Origin: a virus
Length of the DNA: 47,641 nucleotides
Reading direction: 5' to 3' (one strand)
IMG/VR virus record: IMGVR_UViG_3300020215_000065
Span: 1 to 47,641 of that record
Below, piece by piece: positions 6,512 through 14,190 of the stretch (the stretch's first letter is position 1; the number at the start of each line of letters is the position of its first letter). The position numbers were made by a program, and so were the translations under genes. The notes under the pieces are model-generated. The model searched no databases and was not told the DNA's origin. It saw nothing but the letters and a program-made list of their open reading frames with translations.

Positions 6512-7620
6512 GCCTGTTTCCTCCCCTGCTGCGGTTCCACCGTCGCCCCCGGCAGCTTCGCCAAGGCCGCGTCGGTGTCGTTGATCGTCAAGTCCATGTA
6601 GCCCGCGGTCAGCTTCGGCGTAGAGTGCCGGGCCAGCCGCTGCGCCACCGCCAGCCCCCCGCTCCGGCCGACGCCGGTGATGAACCACCGCCGCAGGGAG
6701 TGGAGCCCCAGCCGGCACCCGGGCTTGACCGTGATCCCGGCGGCCCGGCAGTCCCGCCGGAACAGGCCGTTCCAGCCGATCTGCTTGGGGATGTTGAACA
6801 CGGGGCGGCCCGACGCCTTGCCCATCATCCACATCGCCAGTCGGCCGCTGATCTGCGGGGGGATGCTCAGCGTGTCCTGCCGCCGGTGCTTGCTGTAGGC
6901 CGCCGCCAGCGTGATCGAACCCGTCCCGAAGTTAAACGCCTCGGGGGTGAGGCTCGCGGCCTCGGACTTCCGAAGGCCGGTATAGGCGAGCAGCGTGTAG
7001 TACATCGCCCGATCCTCCCCGACGAACGGGGTGCGGGTCTTGCGCGTCCGCGTCGCCTCGATCAGCGCGAACACCTCGGCGTCGCTCAGGGCCTGCCGCT
7101 GGAACGTCTGCCCCGCGACCGCCGGCTTCTTCACCGCCAGGATCGGCGACCGCACCAGGCGATCGGTCTCCGTGCACCACTTCACGAACGCCCGCAACGC
7201 CGTCAGGTAGTGCCGGGCGGTCTGCGGGGTTTTCACCGTCCCCAGCGCCGTCTGGATCCGCCCCGGCTCGATCCCCGACAGCGTCGTCACCTTCGCGGCC
7301 TTGAGCAGCTTGGTCACCCGGCTGACGTTCTGGTCGACGTGCTTGTCGGTCACGCCCTTGGCCCGCTGGGCCTTCTCCCACGCCGTGACGTGGCGGCCGA
7401 TCGTCTCCTTGGCGGCCTCGGCGGCGGTCGCCTCGGCGTGGGTGACGACGCCGGTGCGGACGCGGTCGGCCTGGGCGGCCTTGGCCTTGCCGATCTGGTC
7501 GGCGACGGCCTTCTGGTGGCTGGCCTTGACCGTGCGGCGGCGGCCGGTGCCGTCCGTCCACGCGACGTACCACGGGCCGGCGCCGTTCCGCTGGAAGATG
7601 GAGTAGCCGCGGCGCTTCAC
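6508..7620 (-). CDS. int: Tyrosine-family site-specific integrase
   Basis: This 370-residue tyrosine recombinase has an N-terminal arm-binding region (residues 1-65), a SAM-like core-binding domain (about 85-175, with TARHYLTALRAFVKWC), and a catalytic domain. The catalytic residues are visible: Arg in YTGLRKSEAA, His-x-x-Arg in HSLRRWFIT, His in LARHST and the nucleophile Tyr in TAGYMDL. It would integrate and, with the excisionase, excise the prophage. The GTG start at 7620 overlaps the excisionase stop as GTGA, so both are made from one transcript. Its presence shows the phage is temperate. Confidence 0.93.
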   Translation of the reverse strand: MKRRGYSIFQRNGAGPWYVAWTDGTGRRRTVKASHQKAVADQIGKAKAAQADRVRTGVVTHAEATAAEAAKETIGRHVTAWEKAQRAKGVTDKHVDQNVSRVTKLLKAAKVTTLSGIEPGRIQTALGTVKTPQTARHYLTALRAFVKWCTETDRLVRSPILAVKKPAVAGQTFQRQALSDAEVFALIEATRTRKTRTPFVGEDRAMYYTLLAYTGLRKSEAASLTPEAFNFGTGSITLAAAYSKHRRQDTLSIPPQISGRLAMWMMGKASGRPVFNIPKQIGWNGLFRRDCRAAGITVKPGCRLGLHSLRRWFITGVGRSGGLAVAQRLARHSTPKLTAGYMDLTINDTDAALAKLPGATVEPQQGRKQA

Positions 7621-7904
7621 TGGCCCGCCCCTTCCTTCTTCTCCATCCACGCGAGCAGCGTCACCTCGCGCCACCGCAGTTCCCGCGTGTCCGTCCGCCG
7701 CAGCGGGGCCGCGAAGTTCACGCCGGGCGTGCCGTTCGCCACGTCCAGCGCGAGCAGGCGGGCGATCGTCGTCCGGCTGATCCCCGTCCGCCGGATCACC
7801 TCGGGCAGCGTCAGCGTCCGCAAGGGGTCGGGGGCCCGGGTCGTCGCCTCGGGGAGTTCCTGGGTCGTCGTCATCGTGTTGCCTTCCGTCGTCGTCGTCG
7901 CCAT
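7617..7904 (-). CDS. Excisionase-like winged-helix DNA-binding protein
   Basis: This 95-residue protein has a MerR/AlpA-type helix-turn-helix: LTLPEVIRRTGISRTTIARL around residues 28-48, then a wing and TRELRWREVTLLAWMEKKE, which fits the recognition wing of excisionases. It directly precedes and overlaps the integrase gene. It probably directs excision and may repress the int promoter. ATG 7904 follows GAGGTGTGACG, the same 11-base leader that precedes the next upstream gene (start 8253). Confidence 0.75.
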   Translation of the reverse strand: MATTTTEGNTMTTTQELPEATTRAPDPLRTLTLPEVIRRTGISRTTIARLLALDVANGTPGVNFAAPLRRTDTRELRWREVTLLAWMEKKEGAGQ

Positions 7905-7944
7905 CGTCACACCTCGCCAAACAGCCGCCGCCCCGGTCACGGGG

Positions 7945-8253
7945 CTATGCCGCCAACGCCTTCCCCGCGAACCTCGCCGGCAACCGGAACTCGCACGGCT
8001 CAACGTACTCGCCCGCGTCGAACGCGCTCCGCAGCCGCCGCACGTCGTCCGTCATCTTCCACGTCCGCCGCTTGCCGCTCCCGATCCAGTCCTCGACCTC
8101 GGCCGTCGAGAACCAGACGTGCCAGGCGTAGCCGGTCGCATCCCGCAGCGCGAGTGCAATGAGGCAGAAGTAGCAGTCCTGGCGGCGTGCCCGCCCGATC
8201 AGGTCTCGCGTCACCTTCACGGTGACCCACCGGGGTTTCGATTTGCGCTTCAT
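7945..8253 (-). CDS. Conserved phage hypothetical protein, 102 aa
   Basis: The segment VTVKVTRDLIGRARRQDCYFCLIALALRDATGY followed by a C-terminal FRLPARF is a pattern I recognise in many actinophage and prophage proteins, where a Cys-x-x-Cys-like element sits before LALR. Here it reads DCYFCLIALALR. It may bind metal or nucleic acid, but no function is established. ATG 8253 with GAGG seven bases upstream is preferred over a GTG at 8259. Confidence 0.7.
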   Translation of the reverse strand: MKRKSKPRWVTVKVTRDLIGRARRQDCYFCLIALALRDATGYAWHVWFSTAEVEDWIGSGKRRTWKMTDDVRRLRSAFDAGEYVEPCEFRLPARFAGKALAA

Positions 8254-8262
8254 CGTCACACC

Positions 8263-8478
8263 TCAGTTGTTCGAAGCCGTCCAGTCGACCCGCCGCCCCG
8301 CCGGGATCACCTCGCCCTGCCGGCTGATCGCGGCGTCGCGGGCGGCGATCTCGCGACGGGCCTCGTCCAGCTCCTGCCGGGCGTTCGCCAGCGCGATCGC
8401 GAGCAGGGCAAGGAACGTGGGGAACAGCAGGCCGACGACGATCGCCAATGCCGCGAGGTAGTGGGCGGGGTCGGTCAC
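8263..8478 (-). CDS. Small membrane-anchored coiled-coil protein, 71 aa
   Basis: A GTG at 8478 overlaps the upstream stop (8475) as GTGA. Residues 6-29 are strongly hydrophobic (ALAIVVGLLFPTFLALLAIA), followed by a charged heptad-like helix ARQELDEARREIAARDAA. This is a single-pass membrane protein with a cytoplasmic or periplasmic coiled coil, reminiscent of inner-membrane spanin or superinfection proteins, but far from the holin cassette. Function unknown. Confidence 0.6.
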   Translation of the reverse strand: MTDPAHYLAALAIVVGLLFPTFLALLAIALANARQELDEARREIAARDAAISRQGEVIPAGRRVDWTASNN

Positions 8479-9515
8479 TTGGTCGCCTCCTCCGCCCCTT
8501 CGCCCGCGGCGGTCGCGGGGACGCGGACGGCGAGGGTGTCGCGGCCGGGGTACGCGCCTCGCTCCTTCCCATCGGTGCAAAACACGATCAAGTAGTCGAG
8601 CACGTCGGTCACTTCGCCCTCGAACTCCTGTGGGCTGCCAACGTTCATCTTGAAGGGCCGCTTCACCCGCACCCACGTCCCCACCGCCAGCCCCATCGCC
8701 TCCTCGGCCGACACCGTCCGCCACTCCTCGGTGGGGGTGTCGTCGCGGCGGTAAATGTCGGCGACCTCAGCGGCCGACAGCACGCGGTCGTACACGCGGA
8801 CATCGGCGGGGGCGGGGGAGAGGAGAGCGGTGTTCACCCGACGATACTTCTCGGGGGTGTCGTGCCCGTCCCACGCGCCGGCGTACGGCGGCAAGTCCGC
8901 GAACATCCACGCTTGCGAGTCATGGAAGTGCCACGACACCTGTCCGGTCGGAAGCTCGATATAGACGCACCCGTGCCAGTCGTCCGACCATCCTTCGATT
9001 GCGGTCTTGGCGGTTCCGGCCTTCCAGCCGTTCGCGAGGGCGAGGCGGGCGATCAGGGCAACGCATTGGTTGCGTTCGGCGTACGCCCCGTCCTTTTGCT
9101 CCCGCAGCCCGTCCCGCTCCCGCTCGGCCTCGGCGATCCGGGCCTCGGACGCGGCGAGGGCGTCGTTGAACTCCTCGACGCGGACAAACCGCGTGCGGAC
9201 GAAATCGGCAGGCGGGATGTGCGCCACCTGCGCGACGGGCGCGCCGTCGTGCAAACGGTAAAGGGCATACCGTTCGGCCTCGGACGCGGCGAGGGCGGCG
9301 GCGAGGGCGTCCCGTTCGTCAATCAGCCGCGACACCAGTTCCATCGGCGACTCGGCGTAGCCAACCATCGTGTCGGGCCACGCCTGCGAGACAGCCTCGA
9401 TGACCTGGTCCCAATGGACGAAGTAGCCGTCGAAGTGGTCGGCCCCTTCCTCAACCAGTTCGGGGGCGAGGTCGGTAACGATCTTGTAGAGGCGTTCGTG
9501 CTCGGAATCACTCAC
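8475..9515 (-). CDS. Phage protein with coiled coil and WHFHDS domain
   Basis: A GTG at 9515 has AAGGAG eight bases upstream, which decides the start although the frame stays open to 10166. The 346-residue protein has an N-terminal helical region, a coiled coil around residues 75-130 (ALAASEARIAEAERERDGLR) and a domain at about 140-220 with NQCVALIARLALANGWKAG, then GQVSWHFHDSQAWMFADLP. That last domain is familiar from many phage hypothetical proteins and prefers WHIHDS. A short C-terminal beta domain with VGTWVRVKRPFKMN follows. Function unknown; it sits among accessory genes. Confidence 0.65.
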   Translation of the reverse strand: MSDSEHERLYKIVTDLAPELVEEGADHFDGYFVHWDQVIEAVSQAWPDTMVGYAESPMELVSRLIDERDALAAALAASEAERYALYRLHDGAPVAQVAHIPPADFVRTRFVRVEEFNDALAASEARIAEAERERDGLREQKDGAYAERNQCVALIARLALANGWKAGTAKTAIEGWSDDWHGCVYIELPTGQVSWHFHDSQAWMFADLPPYAGAWDGHDTPEKYRRVNTALLSPAPADVRVYDRVLSAAEVADIYRRDDTPTEEWRTVSAEEAMGLAVGTWVRVKRPFKMNVGSPQEFEGEVTDVLDYLIVFCTDGKERGAYPGRDTLAVRVPATAAGEGAEEATK

Positions 9516-9701
9516 GGTTCGGCTCCTTCGGGTGGAGGGCGGTGTCGATGACCCCAGCACCGCTTCCGCCACGGCACGCCGATCCGCCGCGTCGGTCAGG
9601 TCGACGCGCCAGTCCCGGGCGCGGGCCAGGTCGTAGATCGCACGCTGGGCGGCGTCGGTCGCGCCGGGGGAGGTGTCGGGGGCGTCGTCGGGCATGGTCA
9701 C
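9508..9701 (-). pseudogene. Small ORF broken by a G-run frameshift
   Basis: A gene opens at GTG 9701 (or ATG 9695, MPDDAPDTSPG), coupled to the stop of the upstream gene at 9698. It reads well to AVAEAVLG. After the four-G run at 9552-9555, the shifted frame gives VIDTALHPKEPNRE and a stop at 9508-9510 that overlaps the next start as GTGAGTGA. One extra G would restore an intact 64-residue protein. As read, the frame runs on into the next gene as an unlikely fusion. It is either a homopolymer sequencing error or a real lesion. Confidence 0.5.
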
Positions 9702-10060
9702 TCCAATCCCTTGATGTAGAACAGGCCGCCGTTGTTCAGGATCGCGATCGGCGTCGCGTCCCGCTGGTCCTCGGGTTCGTAGTGGGTGGCGACGTACAGG
9801 GCGGCAACGAGCCGGTCGTCGCAATTCATCATCACCCGCGTCGTGCCGTCCGGCTGGCGGTCGCCGGGGTCGTCGCGGACGATCCGGTTGGCCTCGACAA
9901 GCTGGGCGAGGCTGTAGCCGGCCAAGGACGCGGGCGGGTCGTCGCGCAGCCCCTCGCGGTACCAGACGTGCGTGAGGCAGTCGCTTACGATTGCGCGGGC
10001 ATCGGCCAGCGTCATGGCGGCGGGTTCGATGAGTGTCGTCGCGTCGTCGGGCATGGTCAT
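9698..10060 (-). CDS. Hypothetical protein, 120 aa
   Basis: ATG 10060 overlaps the upstream stop (10057) as ATGA. The protein is acidic, with a helical N-terminal half (TLADARAIVSDCLTHVWY) and a beta-rich C-terminal half (ATPIAILNNGGLFYIKGLE). No family recognised. The opening MTMPDDA is shared with the next gene downstream and resembles MPDEN of the one upstream, which hints that these three small genes derive their translation starts from one another. Confidence 0.6.
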   Translation of the reverse strand: MTMPDDATTLIEPAAMTLADARAIVSDCLTHVWYREGLRDDPPASLAGYSLAQLVEANRIVRDDPGDRQPDGTTRVMMNCDDRLVAALYVATHYEPEDQRDATPIAILNNGGLFYIKGLE

Positions 10061-10347
10061 TGGCCTTTCGGGTGAAACCGGGACAGAACCTTGAGCAGTT
10101 GCCGCTCCGACTTGAGTGTGAACTCGTCCGGGTCGACCCCGAACGAATAGCCGTTGCCCTGCCCATCGTCGTACGTGACTCCCGGAACTCCCGTGACGGC
10201 CGCCATGTACCGTTCCTCGGCAGCGGGGTTTGGAAACGTCAGGGGCGGTGTGTCGAAGTTCACGACAACATCGACGTGAAACTCACCAGAGAATCCGGCG
10301 TCCTTTATCGCCCTAGCGATGATCGTGTTCAGGTTCTCGTCGGGCAT
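10057..10347 (-). CDS. Hypothetical protein, 96 aa
   Basis: Not recognised. The protein starts MPDENLNTIIARAIKDAG, has a beta-rich centre (EFHVDVVVNFDTPPL) with an YSFGVDPDEF motif, and ends SRFHPKGQ. It is soluble and has no Cys. ATG 10347 is the only start before a stop in frame. It sits in the accessory run between the control region and the integrase, probably on the same transcript. Confidence 0.6.
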   Translation of the reverse strand: MPDENLNTIIARAIKDAGFSGEFHVDVVVNFDTPPLTFPNPAAEERYMAAVTGVPGVTYDDGQGNGYSFGVDPDEFTLKSERQLLKVLSRFHPKGQ

Positions 10348-10374
10348 GGTCGGGCCTCGGGTGGGGGACGGGGG

Positions 10375-10797
10375 TTACTTGGCGGCGCGACGCTCGGCCA
10401 GCCAGCCGGCGACTTCCTCGCCGTTCTTGAAGAGGGTCAAGGCGTTGGCCTCGATGATGTCGGCGATCTCGGGGAAGGTCGCGCCGCCGTCGTTCAACTG
10501 CCACAAAGCGCCCTCCTCAAAGCTGCCGGAACGATTTCGCAGTCCGAGCATCTGACTCGCGGTCGGGGGGAGGTACGTTCCGCACTGGTCGAAGCAGATG
10601 TCGCCGTCGTCGTTTTCCTCAACCTCCAGCGGAACCCCGGCCGCAACCGCCACGCGGCAGGCGACGCCAAGGCAGCAATGTCCTCCGTCACTGTCCGCCA
10701 AACACTCTGTGGTTTGCTTGAACTCCCCGCTCCGCAGCGCGTCCAGCCACGCGAAGATCAGGGTCTTCTGGTCGGGTTTCGTCGTCGTCGCGTCCAT
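10375..10797 (-). CDS. Conserved phage protein with CCLGVAC motif
   Basis: This 140-residue protein has FAWLDALRSGEFKQTTECLAD, then GHCCLGVACRVA, and later LNDGGATFPEIADIIE. The order (helix, CCLGV-x-C, LND-x-G-x-xF-x-xIA) matches a widespread phage and prophage family that I recognise by sight but whose function is unknown. The Cys cluster may bind metal. The C-terminal NALTLFKNGEEVAGWL is close to the start of the family's usual tail. Length is normal. Confidence 0.75.
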   Translation of the reverse strand: MDATTTKPDQKTLIFAWLDALRSGEFKQTTECLADSDGGHCCLGVACRVAVAAGVPLEVEENDDGDICFDQCGTYLPPTASQMLGLRNRSGSFEEGALWQLNDGGATFPEIADIIEANALTLFKNGEEVAGWLAERRAAK

Positions 10798-10836
10798 CGC
10801 GTCCTTCTCCAGTTGGGCCGCCGGGGCGGCGGGGGT

Positions 10837-11151
10837 TCAGGCGGATTTGGAGGCACCCGCCTTGGTGGCCTCGATCGCATCGACAAGGCGATCGCGCACG
10901 GCGTCCGAGTCCTCCTCGAAGTAGCCGTACTCCATCAGCATCGTCACGCACCGGAGTAGCACCCTCTCGCGGAGCGGCGCGGCGATCATGCCAACCACCT
11001 CTACGATGGTGTCGGCGAATGCCTCGACGTCGTTGGTTCCCTCGCCAACAAACGCGGAGAACTCCGCGGTTCTCGTGTTGTCGAAGTCGAGGGAATGCCG
11101 CTCCAGAACGCATCGCACCTTGGCCGAATATTTCTTCTCTCGGTCTTTCAT
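10837..11151 (-). CDS. Hypothetical helical protein, 104 aa
   Basis: Not recognised. It is nearly all helix, with a basic N-terminus (MKDREKKYSAKVR) and two amphipathic segments (FADTIVEVVGMI; LLRCVTMLMEYGYFEED), and ends GASKSA. ATG 11151 with AAAAGG nine bases upstream is chosen; an in-frame ATG at 11160 is the alternative. It may be a small regulator or anti-host factor of the early operon, but the sequence gives no direct clue. Confidence 0.55.
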   Translation of the reverse strand: MKDREKKYSAKVRCVLERHSLDFDNTRTAEFSAFVGEGTNDVEAFADTIVEVVGMIAAPLRERVLLRCVTMLMEYGYFEEDSDAVRDRLVDAIEATKAGASKSA

Positions 11152-11211
11152 CCGCCTCATCCTTTTCGCGCATCACGCGCTTTTCTGTTGACTCGCCCCC
11201 CGCGGACGTGG

Positions 11212-11409
11212 TTACGCCGACGCCTGCGCCGCCATCTTCTCCCGCCGCTCGACACCCTCTTCGAGGATCAGCCGCGACAGGTGCGTCGGCGTCGGCTTCG
11301 TGGGGTCAGCGGCGGCGAGCCTCTCGACCCGCTGCTTGAAGTCCGGGAACACGGGGATGCTCAGCGCCGCGGTGCGCAGGCGCTTCCGTTTGTGCTTCTT
11401 CAAAGACAT
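11212..11409 (-). CDS. Small basic DNA-binding-like protein (RHH type)
   Basis: The 65-residue product begins MSLKKHKRKRLR, then TAALSIPVFPDFKQRVERLAA, and a helix THLSRLILEEGVERREKM. A short beta strand followed by two helices fits a ribbon-helix-helix fold. ATG 11409 lies inside the end of the Arc-like gene (stop 11400), so the two are translationally coupled and may act as a pair. The basic N-terminal arm would contact DNA. Confidence 0.55.
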   Translation of the reverse strand: MSLKKHKRKRLRTAALSIPVFPDFKQRVERLAAADPTKPTPTHLSRLILEEGVERREKMAAQASA

Positions 11410-11558
11410 GGGACTCCTTCGTCGTCCGCCTGCTTCGCGCTCCGCTCCAACATCCAGAGCAGGTGCTGGTTCAGCGACCGGCGGTTACGGGCCGCCAATT
11501 CCTCCAAACGCCGTCGAAGTTCGGCGTCCGGATACAAACTGATCGGGCGGGGCTTCAT
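11400..11558 (-). CDS. Arc-like ribbon-helix-helix regulator, 52 aa
   Basis: Translation from ATG 11558 gives MKPRPISLYPDAELRRRLEE, then LAARNRRSLNQHLLWMLER. This is a clear Arc/MetJ pattern: a beta strand (PISLYP), helix A (AELRRRLEELAARN), the turn RRSLNQ and helix B (HLLWMLERS). Such proteins bind operators as dimers of the paired beta strands. It is the first leftward gene of the divergent control region facing the XRE-like gene at 11668, so it is a candidate repressor or Cro-like regulator of the genetic switch. Confidence 0.75.
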   Translation of the reverse strand: MKPRPISLYPDAELRRRLEELAARNRRSLNQHLLWMLERSAKQADDEGVPCL

Positions 11559-11667
11559 AGATGTCACAAGATATCAGGACATTTCAGGAATGCAACGGAA
11601 AAGATAGGAATGTGTGGGAATGTATGTCGTGAAAAGTCGCGACGCCGTGTAACGTCCGCCCCCAGCA
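11559..11667. promoter_or_regulatory. Divergent control region with phased GGAATG repeats
   Basis: This 109-bp AT-richer gap lies between divergent regulators. GGAATG occurs at 11587-11592, 11607-11612 and 11617-11622, spaced 20 and 10 bases apart, so all sit on one DNA face. A perfect palindrome GTCGCGAC lies at 11636-11643. A -10-like TAACGT (11650-11655) precedes the rightward ATG by 12 bases. These repeats are good operator candidates for the flanking RHH or XRE regulators. Confidence 0.6.
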
Positions 11668-12129
11668 ATGGATGCACGACATCACTTCGGATGGTTTCTC
11701 GCGCGGGCCTGGCCCTCGAAGTTCTCCACCCTTGAGGATTTCGCGGAGGCGGCGGAAGTGACGACGCGCACGCTCCACCGGATGTTCAAGGAGGAGACGC
11801 CGTCGAGCTTTCGCGGGACGCTGGGCGGGATCGCCCGGGCGCTCGGGTACGCGACGCTCGACCAGTTCGACCGGGCGTGGCGGCGCAAGAAGGTGCTGGA
11901 GCCGCCGAAACGGCCCAAGCCCAGCGTGAAAGTGTTGAAGATGCCGGCCGCCGTCTACGACGCGCTGGCCGAACGGGCGGCGGCAATGAACGTGACCCCC
12001 GTTCAGTGGATCGCGGGGATGCTCGGGTACGGCGTGACTACCCCACTGACGCCAGCGCCGGAGGCGGCCACGCGCCCGGCGTTAGCCGACAGTCCCCCAG
12101 CGGAAAGTCAACCTGCTGGCCGTCGATAG
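11668..12129 (+). CDS. XRE-like HTH regulator with C-terminal RHH-like segment
   Basis: This 153-residue protein has a helix-turn-helix at residues 18-50: STLEDFAEAAEVTTRTLHRM, then GIARALGY, typical of XRE/Cro repressors (second and third helices with EVTTRTLHR). Residues about 90-115 (VKVLKMPAAVYDALAERAAA) look like a second small DNA-binding or dimerisation unit, and the tail is Ala/Pro-rich. It faces the Arc-like gene across a repeat-bearing gap and is probably the lysogeny regulator or its antagonist. No ribosome site is seen; the ATG is about 12 bases from a -10-like box, so the mRNA may be leaderless. Its 3' end overlaps the convergent gene by 92 bases. Confidence 0.65.
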   Translation: MDARHHFGWFLARAWPSKFSTLEDFAEAAEVTTRTLHRMFKEETPSSFRGTLGGIARALGYATLDQFDRAWRRKKVLEPPKRPKPSVKVLKMPAAVYDALAERAAAMNVTPVQWIAGMLGYGVTTPLTPAPEAATRPALADSPPAESQPAGRR

Positions 12130-12289
12130 CGGTGTCGATCTCGGTCGCGGTGATGTTCCCCTCGACGATCACCCGATGAAGGCTGGGGTCGAAGTCGATC
12201 CGGCGGGGAAACCCGTCCGGCCGCACCCAGAGGTCCCACCCGCGCACGGTGCCGAGAAACTTCGCCTTTGCAGTGCGAGCAGCCATCAT
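12038..12289 (-). CDS. Hypothetical protein, 83 aa
   Basis: Not recognised. ATG 12289 has AAGGAG six bases upstream, and a sigma70-like promoter lies at 12376-12404. The protein starts MMAARTAKAKFLG, has a central RGWDLWVRPDGFPRRIDFD and EGNITATEIDTAIDG, and ends with a Pro-rich tail. The final 92 bases overlap the convergent XRE-like gene, so the two transcripts are antisense to each other here. Its role could be regulatory by antisense alone. Confidence 0.6.
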   Translation of the reverse strand: MMAARTAKAKFLGTVRGWDLWVRPDGFPRRIDFDPSLHRVIVEGNITATEIDTAIDGQQVDFPLGDCRLTPGAWPPPALASVG

Positions 12290-12375
12290 CGCTAACTCCT
12301 TCGCGCCCCTTAACCGTCACCCTAACTCTTTGGTAACGGCGTGTCTACTTTTTATTGGATTCTCACCAACGACCC

Positions 12376-12404
12376 CATATCACTAAGGTTTCCCGCCGTG
12401 TCAA
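12376..12404 (-). promoter_or_regulatory. Sigma70-like promoter (leftward)
   Basis: On the minus strand a perfect -35 TTGACA (12404-12399) is followed by a 17-base spacer and a weak -10 GATATG (12381-12376). It sits in a low-GC stretch and would start transcription about 80 bases before the gene at 12289. Confidence 0.55.
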
Positions 12405-12487
12405 TTGGGGGAAACCGCCCGCATAATCGGCAGTATCCACCTATCTTCATATCCCCGTTACACTTTCGCCAATCGTTGCACGCGCGA

Positions 12488-13606
12488 CTATTTTTTAGGT
12501 TCGCTAGGAACCGTCGCCCCCGCCGCCTTCACCATCGCGGCCAGCCGGTCGGCCGTCCCTTGCGCGAGACTCATCGCCATTTCCGACGTGAGCGTCGCGG
12601 TGTCGAGCTTCCCACGGAGGTCGGCGTTGTCCTTCTTCAACCCCGCGACGTCATCGAGGAGCTGGGCCACGGCCTTCGCGGCGTCGCTGACGGGGGTGGC
12701 GGGCTTGCCGACGAACTCCTCGGACAGCTTGAGCATCCGCTCGGGCAGTCCGGGGATGTCGTCGCTGCCGTCGAACCCCTTGGACTTGGTCCAGTCCCAC
12801 CCCTCGCCGAACCGGGTGGCGAAGTCGACCCACCCGACGCACCCGGCGTCCATGACCAGCCGCACCTGGGCCTCGTACTCGTCGACCAGCGGGCCGCGGC
12901 CGAACTGGTTGATCAGGTTCTGATCGGACGCCTCGACGTAGCCGAGCTTGAGCTTGGAGCCGTTCATCGTCGCGATGTTACGGGCGCTGTCGTAGCCGTT
13001 CTTGACGTCCAAGCCCGGGGCCGCGCTCCAGAACGCCAGCCGCCGCAGCATGTCGATCACCTGTTGCGGGCTGTAGCGGATCGCGTCGGCGTTCAGCGTG
13101 TGCCAGTCGCCGCACAGCCAGTCGGCGGCCGCGATGTACCGGGCGTGCCCGCGGCCGTGGGTGTACGCCTTGGCCGTCACGGTCGGGCCGGCGAAGTTGA
13201 CCAGCACGGGCAGGTGCGGGGCGGCCCGCTTGCACGCGGCGTACAGCGCCTCGAGGACCTCGGGCTTGCGCCACCCCTTGAACTCGCCGGCGGGGATCAA
13301 CGTGCGGTTGTTGGGCGAGTCGGCCGGCTCGTTGGCCTTCCACAGGTTCCGGTCGGGCTCGTCGGCCTGCATGAACCCCAGGCGGTAGGGCTGGGCGGCC
13401 TGCTCGTCGATCCGGTGCATCTCCGGCAGGGTGATGAACCACAGCCCCATCGCGGCCGCGGCGTCCTCCCATTGCTTCTGCGTGCTCCCCGGGCCCTTCT
13501 CGAAGCCGATGACGACGTTCTTCCCGCGGGCCTTCCACGTGGGGAACAACTGGAGGGGCTGGGCCCAGACGGCGGCGATGCGGGCGGGGGGCGTGGGCAT
13601 GGTCAT
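12488..13606 (-). CDS. TIM-barrel glycoside-hydrolase-like protein with C-terminal coiled coil
   Basis: ATG 13606 overlaps the hydrolase stop (13603) as ATGA. The first 280 residues have the alternating strands and helices of a TIM barrel: KNVVIGFEKGPG, then LGFMQADEPDRN with an Asp-Glu-Pro motif like that of many glycosidases, LPVLVNFAGPT, ADWLCGDWHTLN, and VGWVDFATRFGEGW. Residues 300-360 form a coiled coil (VAGLKKDNADLRGKLDTAT). This could be a depolymerase or cell-wall hydrolase trimerised by its tail. Its place in the holin-like cassette fits a lysis or host-surface role, but the catalytic pair is not proven. A second TIM-like protein is at 30843-31613. Confidence 0.55.
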   Translation of the reverse strand: MTMPTPPARIAAVWAQPLQLFPTWKARGKNVVIGFEKGPGSTQKQWEDAAAAMGLWFITLPEMHRIDEQAAQPYRLGFMQADEPDRNLWKANEPADSPNNRTLIPAGEFKGWRKPEVLEALYAACKRAAPHLPVLVNFAGPTVTAKAYTHGRGHARYIAAADWLCGDWHTLNADAIRYSPQQVIDMLRRLAFWSAAPGLDVKNGYDSARNIATMNGSKLKLGYVEASDQNLINQFGRGPLVDEYEAQVRLVMDAGCVGWVDFATRFGEGWDWTKSKGFDGSDDIPGLPERMLKLSEEFVGKPATPVSDAAKAVAQLLDDVAGLKKDNADLRGKLDTATLTSEMAMSLAQGTADRLAAMVKAAGATVPSEPKK

Positions 13607-14190
13607 TTCTCCGTAATCGTGTCGAGCAGCCGGTCCGCCCACCCGTCCCCGCGGAGCATGTCCGAGTGGTCGCCGCCGTGGTCGCGGGCGAGCGTCCGGG
13701 CCCGGGCCTCGGGGTTCATGTTCTTCGGCCCGACCAGGCCGAGCTGCCCCATGCCGACCAGCGGGGCGAGCTTGAGGGCCGTGTCGTTCGCGCTGTACCA
13801 GACGTCGACCTTGCGGACCTGCCCCCGGTTGACCAGCGTGTTCAGGTGGCGGGCGTAGTCGGCCGGGGCGGCGGCGGCCAGCAGCACCATGTGGTAGACG
13901 CCCAGCCCGGGGTGGGCGAGCAGGGCGTCGAGGATCAGGCCGCACCCGTGGGAGTGGGTGAACGTGACGACCTCCTCGCCGGGGTTGACCCACTCGGACA
14001 GGATCGTCGCGACCTGGTTCGTGTGTTTCGCGGCCCAGATCCCCTGGTCGAAGGCGTTGACGGCGTACTCGAAGCACTCGGCGAACCCGAGCTGGCGCTT
14101 CTCGATGTGCCGACAAAGGGTCGCGGCCCAGCCGGCGACGCTGCCGAGATCCTGGTTGATGCCGGGGATGAGGAGGAATCGGCGGGTCAC
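13603..14190 (-). CDS. Alpha/beta-hydrolase-like protein
   Basis: GTG 14190 overlaps the upstream stop (14187) as GTGA. This 195-residue protein opens with RFLLIPGINQD, an oxyanion-hole-type strand. Around residue 80 it has FTHSHGCGLILDALL, a nucleophile elbow of the form x-His-Ser-His-Gly in place of Gly-x-Ser-x-Gly. A later ARDHGGDHSDML can supply the catalytic His and acid. This suggests a compact esterase or lipase, perhaps an outer-membrane- or lipid-directed lysis enzyme beside the holin-like genes. The substrate cannot be told. Confidence 0.65.
   Translation of the reverse strand: MTRRFLLIPGINQDLGSVAGWAATLCRHIEKRQLGFAECFEYAVNAFDQGIWAAKHTNQVATILSEWVNPGEEVVTFTHSHGCGLILDALLAHPGLGVYHMVLLAAAAPADYARHLNTLVNRGQVRKVDVWYSANDTALKLAPLVGMGQLGLVGPKNMNPEARARTLARDHGGDHSDMLRGDGWADRLLDTITEK

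Noticed and set aside
6496-8595. Plus-strand open frame of 699 aa over the integrase
   Set aside because: Shadow of the excisionase-integrase genes; Arg/Pro/Leu-rich with no domain.
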